Below are positions 1 to 8,105 of a stretch of DNA of 64,000 nt, piece after piece. Both the position numbers and the translations under genes were made by a program. Position 1 is the stretch's first letter, and each line of letters begins with the position of its first letter. Below the pieces are notes generated by a model. The model ran no database searches, had not been told where the DNA came from, and saw nothing but the letters and a program-made list of their open reading frames with translations. This DNA comes from Flavobacterium sp. SUN052. Its GTDB lineage: Bacteria > Bacteroidota > Bacteroidia > Flavobacteriales > Flavobacteriaceae. The DNA lies in assembly GCF_028867935.1 (NCBI RefSeq), contig NZ_JAPQNS010000016.1:101935-165934 (forward strand), read 5' to 3'.

Positions 1-388
1 TATAAATGGCCTGTCCCAGCGCGGCCTGATGATCTCGAAGGGTAGTAGCCTCGGCGTCGGCCCGGTTGTCTGACCAGAGCAGGGCGTTGGTAAGCGGCTT
101 ACCGTCAGCGTCAATAGCCATCAGGCTGTGCATTCCCGAACTGAACGCTACAACCTGCACAGTACCATTCCCTTGGCCAATTTCTGCCATTACCTCGCGC
201 ATCACTTCTCCAAACGCCTGCCAAATCGCATCTGGCGACTGCTCCGAAAAACCGGGTTGTGGCTGCTCAGTTGTGAGCGGGCGCGATGCATGGGCCACAA
301 CCTGTTCGGTTGCCGGGTCGAAGGCCAATGCCTTTACGTTGGTTGTACCAATATCGGCACCGATAATGAGGATAGGAGATTTGGGCAT
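1..388 (-). CDS. FGGY-family carbohydrate kinase, N-terminal part (gluconokinase-like)
   Basis: Only the first 129 codons lie in the window; the gene runs off the left edge. The start is the ATG whose complement is at 386-388. Residues 8-22 read IIGADIGTTNVKALA, the N-terminal phosphate-binding motif of FGGY kinases (actin-like ATPase fold), which phosphorylate sugars or sugar acids in the cytoplasm. Further in, SSGMHSLMAID and ALLWSDNRA resemble the substrate-side signature of gluconokinases more than glycerol kinases. Glucono- versus xylulo-kinase cannot be settled from this part. It is divergent from the ABC transporter gene, with about 100 bases between them. Confidence 0.85.
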   Translation of the reverse strand, partial: MPKSPILIIGADIGTTNVKALAFDPATEQVVAHASRPLTTEQPQPGFSEQSPDAIWQAFGEVMREVMAEIGQGNGTVQVVAFSSGMHSLMAIDADGKPLTNALLWSDNRADAEATTLRDHQAALGQAIY

Positions 389-450
389 GAGAAGCGGAAC
401 GAATTGCCTTTTATAAGTAGAGTTGTGACTGAAATCTACCGCTTTTGGGC

Positions 451-458
451 TATGTTTG
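451..458 (+). promoter_or_regulatory. Candidate -7 promoter element TATGTTTG
   Basis: TATGTTTG matches the Bacteroidota -7 consensus TAnnTTTG. The nearest upstream TTG is at 423-425, 25 bases away, which is longer than the usual 19-20, so the -33 half is weak. Transcription would start near 463, which favours the ATG at 490 over the one at 472 for the downstream gene. Confidence 0.4.
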
Positions 459-489
459 ACGTAACGGCTATATGGAGCCGCGTTATACG

Positions 490-2070
490 ATGACCAACTT
501 TATCGCTTTCCTCCGCGACCAGTACCCTAAAATCTTAGAGCAGATTGGGACGCATATTGGGCTTACCATGGCATCGCTATTGGTTGCGCTGGCTGTGGGG
601 GTGCCGCTGGGCATCTGGATTGCTAAACGGCAACGGCTGGCCTCAACGGTACTCGGCGTGGCTGGTGTGCTGCAAACCGTACCAAGTCTGGCTTTGCTAG
701 GCGTGCTGATTCCGTTGCTCGGTATCGGGGTAGGCCCTGCTTTGGTCGCTTTATTCCTCTATGCGTTGCTACCCATTGTGCGCAACACCTACGTTGGTAT
801 TCGTGGGGTGAGCCCGGCTGTTGTGGAGGCTGCGCGGGGCATCGGCTTCACCGACCGGCAGGTACTATGGCGGATCGAATTACCGTTGGCGTTGCCCGTG
901 ATGTTTGCGGGTGTGCGGACAGCGGCAGTCATTAACGTGGGTGTGGCCACGCTGGCTGCGTATGTGGCTGCTGGAGGCTTAGGTGAGTTTATTTTTGGTG
1001 GAATCGCCCTGAGCAATACACCCATGATGCTGGCCGGGGCTATTCCAGCAGCGGCTTTGGCCGTTGGCTTCGATGCGGTGTTGGCCTGGCTCCAACGTCG
1101 GGCTGAGGGGCCACTCTTTACGGGAAAGCGGGGGCGGGTAGTACTGGCGGGGGTTCTGGCAGTGCCATTGCTGATAGTACTCGTTGCTCTGACGCCGGGC
1201 CGACAGGATAAATTAATTGCTGGCTTTGCCCATGAATTTTACGGCCGAGCCGATGGATTTCCGGGTCTCCAAAAAACCTACGGCTTAACCCTCAAACCCC
1301 GACTAATCGACCAGAACCTGATGTACGAAGCCATTCATCGGAATCAGGTAGACATGATCAGCGGCTACTCCACCGATGGTCGCGTCCGGGCGTTCGATTT
1401 GGTAGTGCTGAATGATGACCGGCAGGCCTTTCCGCCTTATTATGCCGCGCCTATCGTCCGGCAAGGCACTCTCGATCGTTACCCCGAACTTGGGCCTGCT
1501 ATGAACCGGCTGGCGGGACGTATCAACGATTCGGTAATGACGGCTCTCAACTACCGTGTCGATTACTTGCACGAACTCCCCCAGGCCGTTGCCCGCGATT
1601 TTCTGAAACAACAAAAGCTTTTAATTCCCAATTCAAAACCTTCCACTCCGAACCCCAAAACCATCATTATGGGATCGAAGATATTTTCGGAGCAATACAT
1701 TCTTGCGGAGATTTACAAGCAGTTGATTGAAGGCAATACCGATTTGACCGTGGTTTCGCGGACGGGCCTCGGAGGCACCCAAATCTGCTTCGATGCACTC
1801 CGCACCGGCGCTATCGACTTCTACCCCGAATACACCGGCACGGGTTTGCTGGTGATTCTGCAACCGACACCCACTGAAATGGCCAAACTGTCGATGCAGC
1901 CCGATTCGGTATACGCCTATGTGCAAAAGCGGTTCCAAAAGCAATACGGCCTACGGTGGCTAACCCCCTTGGGCTTCAACAATAGCTATTGCCTGATGAT
2001 GCGCCAATCCCAGGCTGAAACGCTGGGAATCAGATCAATTAGCGAGCTGGTAGGGTATTTAGGTAACTAA
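490..2070 (+). CDS. Fused ABC transporter permease and substrate-binding protein, glycine betaine/choline type
   Basis: The 526-residue protein combines two parts of an osmoprotectant-type importer in the inner membrane. Residues about 10-210 form an OpuAB/ProW-like permease: several membrane segments, and the EAARGIGFT loop that contacts the ATPase. After one more membrane segment (about 220-240) comes an OpuAC-type binding domain. Its two lobes are in swapped order. The block GFAHEFYGRADGFPGL to about residue 375, normally the second lobe, comes first. GSKIFSEQYILAE...YPEYTGTGLL...LGFNNSYCL, normally the first lobe, ends the protein. The start at 490 is preferred over 472 because of the promoter position. 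No ATPase gene is next to it in the window. The downstream gene is convergent with only 3 bases between stops. Substrate is inferred (betaine, choline or carnitine). Confidence 0.85.
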   Translation: MTNFIAFLRDQYPKILEQIGTHIGLTMASLLVALAVGVPLGIWIAKRQRLASTVLGVAGVLQTVPSLALLGVLIPLLGIGVGPALVALFLYALLPIVRNTYVGIRGVSPAVVEAARGIGFTDRQVLWRIELPLALPVMFAGVRTAAVINVGVATLAAYVAAGGLGEFIFGGIALSNTPMMLAGAIPAAALAVGFDAVLAWLQRRAEGPLFTGKRGRVVLAGVLAVPLLIVLVALTPGRQDKLIAGFAHEFYGRADGFPGLQKTYGLTLKPRLIDQNLMYEAIHRNQVDMISGYSTDGRVRAFDLVVLNDDRQAFPPYYAAPIVRQGTLDRYPELGPAMNRLAGRINDSVMTALNYRVDYLHELPQAVARDFLKQQKLLIPNSKPSTPNPKTIIMGSKIFSEQYILAEIYKQLIEGNTDLTVVSRTGLGGTQICFDALRTGAIDFYPEYTGTGLLVILQPTPTEMAKLSMQPDSVYAYVQKRFQKQYGLRWLTPLGFNNSYCLMMRQSQAETLGIRSISELVGYLGN

Positions 2071-2073
2071 ACG

Positions 2074-3024
2074 CTAACTCCGCAAACCTGCGTCGCGCAA
2101 CCAGCCCCGTAAAACCGTCAGGTCGCGTTTCATGCTACTGGCCAGCGTTTTCCGGCCCTCGGCTCCGTCGGTAGAAGTAGGCAGCGGATACTCAAAATGG
2201 AGCGAGAGCTGAGGTTGCACATTGAGTTGCTTCATTAGCTTAAACAAGGATGGAAAATCGGCCTCTCCTTGGCCCAGCGGCACGGTTTCAATTGTTGGTT
2301 TCCGGCCAGAACCAACCCGGCGAAAATCTTTGATGTCCATTGTGCGCACAAATGGATGAATGCGCCGGAAACCGAGTGGCCAACTATTTGCTCCTTCGAT
2401 GGTGCCATGATACAGGTCGTACTGGCAACCAAAATACCGAACATCCTGCCCCTGCAACAGCTCGGCTAGATCCCATACTGGAGCGCCAAACTGACCGCCA
2501 TTGTGGTTCTGGTAGGCGCCGTGAATTTTATACGTCTGATTCAACTTTGCCAGACCCGCCAGCAAACTCCGAACACGTTCTCTTCCGGCATCCATTGTTT
2601 CGTCAGCGCGGTAATTGATCCAGCCAGTGCGGTACGCTGAAACGCCTTGGGCTGCTGCCGTGCGGATAATGGCTTCGGCATGTGGAGAACCGGCATCCGT
2701 TAGCGCCGTCACAATCAATGGAATGGCAAGGCCGGCTTTTTTTGCCGCTGCTACAGCCTTAGGCAGATCGTCGGCAACTCGTTCGGGGAGTACGTGGCCA
2801 GCGGGCCTGACAGTCAGATCGAGTCCATCGAACCCAGCTTCGGCGGCCATTGCACTAATATCCTCATAGCCAAAACCGTCGAGATGTTTGGTGAAAACCT
2901 GAACGCTGAAAGGCGCGGGTGGGGGAGGGGCCGACCAGACATCGGTGGTGGCAACCACAGCGGTGGCGGTGGCTAATTGACCTAAAAACGTTCGGCGAGA
3001 TTCGGAGTTGGAGAAAGCGGCCAT
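2074..3024 (-). CDS. Exported sugar phosphate isomerase/epimerase-like TIM-barrel protein
   Basis: 316 residues. The N-terminus carries SRRTFLGQLATATAVVA, which fits a twin-arginine (Tat) signal, so the protein probably folds first and is exported to the periplasm. The rest resembles the xylose isomerase-like/AP endonuclease 2 TIM barrel (PF01261): GFDGLDLTVRPAGHV, then GAYQNHNG, CQYDLYHGT and HPFVRTMDIKDF carry the Glu/Asp/His metal-site pattern of that family. The exact substrate is unknown; relatives act on sugars or 3-keto-glycosides. The start at 3024 (MAAFSNSES) is chosen because a longer frame to 3081 would run through a terminator hairpin and place the Tat motif too far inside. Confidence 0.75.
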   Translation of the reverse strand: MAAFSNSESRRTFLGQLATATAVVATTDVWSAPPPPAPFSVQVFTKHLDGFGYEDISAMAAEAGFDGLDLTVRPAGHVLPERVADDLPKAVAAAKKAGLAIPLIVTALTDAGSPHAEAIIRTAAAQGVSAYRTGWINYRADETMDAGRERVRSLLAGLAKLNQTYKIHGAYQNHNGGQFGAPVWDLAELLQGQDVRYFGCQYDLYHGTIEGANSWPLGFRRIHPFVRTMDIKDFRRVGSGRKPTIETVPLGQGEADFPSLFKLMKQLNVQPQLSLHFEYPLPTSTDGAEGRKTLASSMKRDLTVLRGWLRDAGLRS

Positions 3025-3061
3025 CTTGATGAACACGGTTGGTGTTACTTTTTTGACCAAC

Positions 3062-3103
3062 AAAAAAAGTCGTGGTACCATCTAAACGGATACCACGACT
3101 TTT
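3062..3103 (-). terminator. Intrinsic terminator of the small lipoprotein gene
   Basis: A 13-bp inverted repeat (AAAAGTCGTGGTA at 3065-3077 and its complement at 3091-3103) has a 13-base loop. Read on the minus strand it is followed by a run of seven T. It lies 35 bases after the stop of the 3138-3392 gene. Confidence 0.8.
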
Positions 3104-3137
3104 ATTTACTTATTGCTGCTACAGGAAAATTGCTGGA

Positions 3138-3392
3138 TTAAGCTCCCTGGCCAATTGTACCTGCACCGTAGAGTTTTTCGCGAATTTTTTGCGTACGCTC
3201 TTCCAGTTCAGGGCGGGGCGTGTATTTGTTCTTCGACTGAACAGCCGCAGAATCTTTGTGGACACCATAGATGTAGGTATCGTTATCACGGACATCCGCC
3301 TGACGAATGCTGTTATATTTCTGGTAATCACAGGACGTTGCCGAGAAACCAATGGCTACGATCAGTGAAAGTTTAGTCAATGTGCTTTTCAT
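3138..3392 (-). CDS. Small putative lipoprotein
   Basis: 84 residues. Residues 1-21 form a lipoprotein signal: MKSTLTKLSLIVAIGF followed by the lipobox SATSC, with the Cys at about residue 21. The mature part is short, hydrophilic and charged (TPRPELEERTQKIREKLYG), with no domain I recognise. It is probably anchored in the outer or inner membrane facing the periplasm. It has its own terminator downstream and lies between two larger minus-strand genes. Function unknown. Confidence 0.7.
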   Translation of the reverse strand: MKSTLTKLSLIVAIGFSATSCDYQKYNSIRQADVRDNDTYIYGVHKDSAAVQSKNKYTPRPELEERTQKIREKLYGAGTIGQGA

Positions 3393-3455
3393 TTTCCTGA
3401 TTACGAATTCGTTGGTGCAAAGGTAAAAAATGATGGAACGCGGATAACATGGATT

Positions 3456-3507
3456 AACCAGATCAACACGGATTTTTTTTAGGACAGAAGTCCGCGTCGA
3501 TCTGGTT
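3456..3507. repeat. Degenerate interspersed inverted repeat
   Basis: Imperfect 19-bp arms (3456-3474 and 3489-3507, four mismatches) surround a T-rich loop. The flanking text GAACGCGGAT at 3436-3445 also occurs at the edge of the perfect inverted repeat at 19031-19120, so this looks like a decayed member of the same repeat family. It lies between pepF and the lipoprotein gene and may end transcription of pepF. Confidence 0.5.
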
Positions 3508-3542
3508 GGAAAAGCTGGGGCAATTCTTGCTAATATTTCTGG

Positions 3543-5288
3543 CTATCCTAACTTCTTGATTTCATCCGAGACAAACGCCATCAGCTCACTGATATGTTCT
3601 TTCGAGAAGTCAAAGGGGACGTTGGCTGCTGCATATATTTCAGGAATAGTAGCCTGATAGCCAAGACTTAATGCGTTGATGTAGCCCTGTAAGCCTGCTT
3701 CGGGGTCGCGCCGGTAGTTGCGCCAAACACCAATGGCTCCCAGTTGGGCAATACCGTATTCGATGTAATAAAACGGCACTTCATACAAGTGGAGTTGTCG
3801 TTGCCAGATGTTCGCTTTTACTGTTTCCAGTCCCGACCAGTCCGTGACGTTATCGGCAAATTCGTCGTAAATCCGTAGCCAGTTTTGCTCCCGCTCCGTA
3901 ATTGTATGGGTAGGATTCTCGTATAACCAATGCTGGAATTTGTCGATGGTGGCGATCCAGGGCAGCGTTTCGATGATTGATTCGAGGTGCTGCAACCGGG
4001 CTCGGCGGAGTTCTTCGGGATTTTCGAAGAAGACGTCCCAGTGATCCATCGACAGTAATTCCATCGCCATTGAGGCCAGTTCAGCAACTTCCATCGGCGG
4101 ATTACGGAAGGCTTTCAACGGCAGGTCGCGGGTTAGAAACGAGTGGATAGCGTGGCCGCCTTCGTGAACCATCGTCACCAGATCGCGCAGGCTTGATGTA
4201 GCGTTCATGAAGATAAACGGAACCCCAATCTCTTCGAGTGGGTAATTGTAGCCACCTGGAGCTTTGCCCTTCCGCGACTCCAGATCGAGGTGGTGCATGG
4301 CCCGCATGGTGCGCAGGAAACCCGAAAGCTGCCCGCTACTATCCAGATTATCAAAGCACTGAACTGATTTTTCAAGTAGCTCCTCGCCCGTTTGGAATGG
4401 TTCGAGCGCCGGCCGACCATGCACATCAACTTTGGTGTCCCAGGGGCGTAACTCGCTTAAATTCATAGCTTCTTTCCGCTCCACAGCCAACTCATTGAGT
4501 AATGGCACCACGGCTTGAGCCACTGATTCATGGAAATTGAAACAGTCGGCGGGGGTATAATCGAAGCGGCCGAGGGCAGCAAATGAGTAATCGCGGAAAT
4601 TGGCAAAACCGGCATTTTGAGCTACCTGATGCCGAAGCGTAATGAGATCGGTCATCAGGGCATCAAGTTTTTCGTGATCCTGATAACGACGTTGCCAGAT
4701 AGCCCGCCAAGCCTCTTCGCGCACAGCCCGGTTGGTATCAAAAAGCCGGTCTGAGGCTTTAGGAAGCGTTATCTCTTCGGTTACGCCCGCATCATTGGGT
4801 AGGGTCACGGTCATGGCTCCAACGGTAGCGCCATATTCGCGCTCGCGCGTTTGGAGTTCGGTTTGAAGCGGTATGTTTTCTTCCCGGAAAATTTCGATGG
4901 CTTTTTTCATGCCCCGCACCATCACTGCATATTTTGGGTCGGTGATCAGTTTATCGATGAAGGGGCTGTTCACAGTACGTAAATCCAGCTCATTACCGTA
5001 CGTCGACAAATGCGGCTGGATTTCCTCCACGAAAAAGTTGAACCGCTCCACCAGACCGGGGTCGGCCGTATCACAAGTCATGCGGATATAGCGCCACGCA
5101 AAGTTTTCGGAGAGATACGATTCCAGTTCGCTTCGGTCGTGAAGCCATTGCCGAAGGGCGTCGGTGTCAGGTAAGGGACGATGGAGCAGATCATCGAAAA
5201 AAGGTTTGACATCGTCCCAGGTCTTCAGGTCCATTTCCTCGCCAATGAATGGTCGTGCCGGGCGAGAGAGTATTAGTTCAGTAGTCAT
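3543..5288 (-). CDS. pepF: M3 family oligoendopeptidase F
   Basis: 581 residues, the usual size for the oligoendopeptidase F branch of peptidase family M3. The zinc-binding HEXXH motif is HEGGH at residues 375-379 within MVHEGGHAIHSFL; the third ligand Glu of the family lies in the following helix (MEVAELASMAMELLS). No signal peptide, so a cytoplasmic enzyme that cuts short peptides, probably for peptide recycling. The gene is divergent from the BlaI-like regulator; the shared 104-base region carries that regulator's operators, so pepF could also be affected by it. Confidence 0.9.
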   Translation of the reverse strand: MTTELILSRPARPFIGEEMDLKTWDDVKPFFDDLLHRPLPDTDALRQWLHDRSELESYLSENFAWRYIRMTCDTADPGLVERFNFFVEEIQPHLSTYGNELDLRTVNSPFIDKLITDPKYAVMVRGMKKAIEIFREENIPLQTELQTREREYGATVGAMTVTLPNDAGVTEEITLPKASDRLFDTNRAVREEAWRAIWQRRYQDHEKLDALMTDLITLRHQVAQNAGFANFRDYSFAALGRFDYTPADCFNFHESVAQAVVPLLNELAVERKEAMNLSELRPWDTKVDVHGRPALEPFQTGEELLEKSVQCFDNLDSSGQLSGFLRTMRAMHHLDLESRKGKAPGGYNYPLEEIGVPFIFMNATSSLRDLVTMVHEGGHAIHSFLTRDLPLKAFRNPPMEVAELASMAMELLSMDHWDVFFENPEELRRARLQHLESIIETLPWIATIDKFQHWLYENPTHTITEREQNWLRIYDEFADNVTDWSGLETVKANIWQRQLHLYEVPFYYIEYGIAQLGAIGVWRNYRRDPEAGLQGYINALSLGYQATIPEIYAAANVPFDFSKEHISELMAFVSDEIKKLG

Positions 5289-5336
5289 GTTTCCACAACG
5301 ATCTGTCCCACAAAAAAGATTTCTTTCTCATAAAAC

Positions 5337-5367
5337 TTGACATTACGAAATCTTTCGTACATGTTTG
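5337..5367 (+). promoter_or_regulatory. Candidate promoter of the blaI-blaR operon
   Basis: TTG at 5337-5339 and CATGTTTG at 5360-5367 are 20 bases apart, the right spacing for a Bacteroidota promoter; the -7 box differs from TAnnTTTG in one base. The first operator dyad lies between the two boxes, as expected for repression by BlaI. Confidence 0.45.
5344..5359. promoter_or_regulatory. BlaI-type operator 1
   Basis: Perfect dyad TACGAAATCTTTCGTA (7-bp arms, 2-base centre). It sits between the proposed -33 and -7 boxes. The layout resembles the tandem dyads bound by BlaI/MecI dimers; binding here is inferred. Confidence 0.65.
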
Positions 5368-5385
5368 CTACGAAATTATTCGTAG
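5368..5385. promoter_or_regulatory. BlaI-type operator 2
   Basis: Dyad CTACGAAATTATTCGTAG (7-bp arms, 4-base centre), sharing the half-site TACGAA with operator 1. The dyad centres are 25 bases apart. It ends 7 bases before the regulator's start codon. Confidence 0.65.
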
Positions 5386-5392
5386 ATAGATT

Positions 5393-5764
5393 ATGCGCCC
5401 AACCGATTCCGAATTAGAGATTTTGCACGTGCTGTGGAAACACGGTCCCCGCACGGTGCGGCAAGTGAACGATGAACTTGGTCAGCAACGCGAGATTGGT
5501 TATACCACCACGCTAAAACTGATGCAGATTATGCATGAAAAAGGGTTACTGACGCGATCCGAAGAAGCCAAATCGCATGTGTATACGGCGGCCTTGGGCG
5601 AACAGGAAGCCCAGCAAACATTGGTAGACCGGTTTCTGGAAACAACGTTCCGGGGGTCAGCGTCGCAGCTAGTGATGCAGGTATTAGGTCGGCACAAAAC
5701 CAGTGCTGATGAATTAGACGAAATCAAACGACTCTTAAACAACTTAGACAATGAACCTAATTGA
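5393..5764 (+). CDS. BlaI/MecI-family transcriptional repressor
   Basis: 123 residues, typical length. It opens with MRPTDSELEILHVLWKHGP, the standard start of the BlaI/MecI/CopY winged-helix family, followed by the recognition region GYTTTLKLMQIMHEKGLL and a C-terminal dimerisation helix. In the family the protein represses its own operon until cleaved after a signal from the partner M56 protease. Two TACGAA dyads precede it. The stop overlaps the start of the M56 gene by 14 bases, so the two are translationally coupled. Antibiotic sensing is not shown; many Bacteroidota copies control other functions. Confidence 0.92.
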   Translation: MRPTDSELEILHVLWKHGPRTVRQVNDELGQQREIGYTTTLKLMQIMHEKGLLTRSEEAKSHVYTAALGEQEAQQTLVDRFLETTFRGSASQLVMQVLGRHKTSADELDEIKRLLNNLDNEPN

Positions 5765-8066
5765 TTGGCTCAAAAGCCCTGTAGCCGAAGCGCTCGGCTG
5801 GACCTTGATTCATGCCATCTGGCAGGGCTTTGCCGTAGTTTTATCGGCAGCATTACTGTTACATCTGGCTCGTCGTGGTCATGCGGCCGTTCGTTATCAA
5901 CTTGGAATGGGCGGTTTGCTGGCTCAGGTGCTGGCGTCAGCAGTTACGTTCGGCTGGTATTATGAACCTCGTTCGCTGGTGACGCCAAGTATGCTGTTCC
6001 AGGCAAATTTCAGAGCATCAATATCAACGATGGCTCCAGCTAACGAGTCGTGGCTGCTCAAAACGCAACTTTTCCTGAATGCACACCTAGCCGAGGTGGT
6101 TTGGATCTGGCTTGTTGGAGTTGCCATTTTTGGCGTACGACTTATTGGGGGCTGGGTTTACGTACAACGACTAAAAACGACAGCAACCGTAGCTGTGCCA
6201 GCGGTGCTAGCAGAAACAATGGCTCGAATTGCCCGACAACTAGCGCTGTCGGCCAGTTTGCAGGTTTCTGCCCGGGCTGCCGGGCCAATGGTTGTCGGCA
6301 TACTGAAGCCTGTGGTATTGTGGCCCGTTGGTCTGCTGGCCGGTTTAAGTGCATCTGATGTAGAGGCTGTTTTAGCTCATGAACTGGCTCACATCCGGCG
6401 GCACGATTTTCTGCTTAATGTTTTACAATCGATGGTTGAGGTGCTGTATTTCTTCCACCCGGCCTTGTGGTGGCTATCGGCGCGTGTGCGCGAAGAACGT
6501 GAACATTGCTGCGACGATGTGGCCGTAGAAATCGTTGGTGATGCCCGCATATTGGCTCGTGCTTTGGCCCGCGTGGAGGAGTGGCAACGCAACATGGAAG
6601 AAACGCCTGATCTGGCGATGGCTTTTGCAAGCAAACGGCAATTGTTATTGCAGCGCGTTCGGCGAATGCTTGGCGTACCAACCCGACCACTTGTTTCGAA
6701 TGGTAGCTTGGCCGGATTGACGTTGGTCACGATGCTGTTGTTAAGTGTATCGGTCTATGCAGTTCAACAGGAGAAGCCCAAGCCTAAACCGGCTTCGACC
6801 CAAACAGCCCGTAAGCATTCGGTGAATAAAAATTCTGAATATGGCATGACCAACGACAGCCAGATTACATATGTACTTTGGCAAGGTAAGAGATTACCCA
6901 CTTCACGTGTAGCCCGGTTACAAAAACAATACGATGAGGTACTAAACGGCCAGCTATCACTTGATGCCGTAAAGCAACCTGATCGGGATATTTTGCTGAC
7001 GATTATTGAAAAAAATGCGGCATTCGATCACGGAATGGATGGGCTTGCCAACGGATTGGCACATATCGACCTCAATAACATGGTGGTCAGCGCTGATCTG
7101 GCTGTGCCTGTCAATGCAGACTTAAACGTAGCCGGAATGGCAAAGCTGGATGCGGAAGCATTGGTGGATCTAAGTAGAGCAAATACACTTTTGGGAGCAA
7201 TGAACCATGATACGCTCGACCGGAAAAACGCTTTTAACCAGCAGCAAATGGATAGCCTGAGCCGTTTGATGAGCCAGCAACATGCCAAAATGGAAGCCTT
7301 GCGTTTGCGGATGGAGAAGGAGCAGTTTTCGGTGGAAGCGCTTGAACGGCAACGGCAAACCCTGAACTGGAAACGCGAAAATTTGATGCAACAGCGTGAA
7401 AAGTGGCTCGAAAAACATCAGCAGCTCTTAGCCGACGGAAAACCAAAAATGGGCCAACAAGCTGATGTAGAAAAGCTAGTAAACGAAAATGAGCAGAAAA
7501 TTAGGGAAAGTGAGCAGGCTGCAGAAGGTGTTCTGAAACAACTCGAAGCCATGCAACCCGAACTGGAAAAAGCCCGTCAGCCCTTGTCGGATCTGGAGCG
7601 GCAAATGGAGCAGATAGATCGCATGACGGAGCAGTTGAGCGATCAGATGGAGCGTCAGGGAAACCACATGAATCGGCTTTTTGAACAACGGATCAACATG
7701 AATGTCGATTTAAATAACAACCTGAATGAGGATCTGAACCGGGCCGAAACGATCAGAGCAAACAGGAATCTTCGTTCACCTGAATTTAGACGGTCAATGC
7801 GGTCAACGTTTCCATCACCATCAGCTCGTGCTGGTCGCCCAGCCGGTATTCGTTCGTTGGGAGGCACTATTGCGCCTATGCCGCCAGCACCCGCTCGTAT
7901 GAGTCGTCCTTCTAGGGCCAGTAGTCCGAGACCGGCTTTAGCGCCCGAACCACCTTTGCCAGATGGCGAGCCTGTCCCGGCAGTTGCGCCAAGGGCTGCT
8001 AGCCCCGGTGAATCGGCTCCGGCTAATGCACCGAAGCCACCGAAAAGAAGTACAAAAGTGAATTGA
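5751..8066 (+). CDS. M56 family (BlaR1-like) membrane metallopeptidase with long coiled-coil tail
   Basis: 771 residues. About four membrane segments lie in the first 340 residues, with the zinc site LAHELAHIRRHD (H210, E211, H214) on the loop before the third or fourth, and EREHCCDDVAVE following as the third-ligand region. This is the BlaR1/MecR1 protease core that removes the BlaI repressor. The last membrane segment (about 322-337) is not followed by a penicillin-binding sensor domain. Instead there is a polar region, a Gln/Glu-rich predicted coiled coil (about 480-640) and an Ala/Pro-rich end. The signal it senses is therefore unknown. A terminator follows the stop. Confidence 0.88.
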   Translation: MNLIDWLKSPVAEALGWTLIHAIWQGFAVVLSAALLLHLARRGHAAVRYQLGMGGLLAQVLASAVTFGWYYEPRSLVTPSMLFQANFRASISTMAPANESWLLKTQLFLNAHLAEVVWIWLVGVAIFGVRLIGGWVYVQRLKTTATVAVPAVLAETMARIARQLALSASLQVSARAAGPMVVGILKPVVLWPVGLLAGLSASDVEAVLAHELAHIRRHDFLLNVLQSMVEVLYFFHPALWWLSARVREEREHCCDDVAVEIVGDARILARALARVEEWQRNMEETPDLAMAFASKRQLLLQRVRRMLGVPTRPLVSNGSLAGLTLVTMLLLSVSVYAVQQEKPKPKPASTQTARKHSVNKNSEYGMTNDSQITYVLWQGKRLPTSRVARLQKQYDEVLNGQLSLDAVKQPDRDILLTIIEKNAAFDHGMDGLANGLAHIDLNNMVVSADLAVPVNADLNVAGMAKLDAEALVDLSRANTLLGAMNHDTLDRKNAFNQQQMDSLSRLMSQQHAKMEALRLRMEKEQFSVEALERQRQTLNWKRENLMQQREKWLEKHQQLLADGKPKMGQQADVEKLVNENEQKIRESEQAAEGVLKQLEAMQPELEKARQPLSDLERQMEQIDRMTEQLSDQMERQGNHMNRLFEQRINMNVDLNNNLNEDLNRAETIRANRNLRSPEFRRSMRSTFPSPSARAGRPAGIRSLGGTIAPMPPAPARMSRPSRASSPRPALAPEPPLPDGEPVPAVAPRAASPGESAPANAPKPPKRSTKVN

Positions 8067-8071
8067 TAGTG

Positions 8072-8103
8072 AAAGCGGACGACTCACCAGTTGTCCGCTT
8101 TTT
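8072..8103 (+). terminator. Intrinsic terminator after the blaR-like gene
   Basis: Stem AAAGCGGAC...GTCCGCTTTTT with a loop around 8083-8089 and a run of T. It lies 6 bases after the stop of the M56 gene and next to the convergent nuoH stop. Confidence 0.8.
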
Positions 8104-8105
8104 AG

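Noticed and set aside
472..489. Upstream ATG adding six residues to the fused transporter
   Set aside because: Too close to the predicted transcription start; the extra MEPRYT does not resemble the family start.
2340..2976. Several short plus-strand frames opposite the TIM-barrel gene
   Set aside because: Shadows of the minus-strand gene; no independent signal.
5393..8066. Reading the BlaI/M56 pair as a beta-lactam resistance operon
   Set aside because: No beta-lactamase gene follows and the M56 protein lacks the penicillin-binding sensor.
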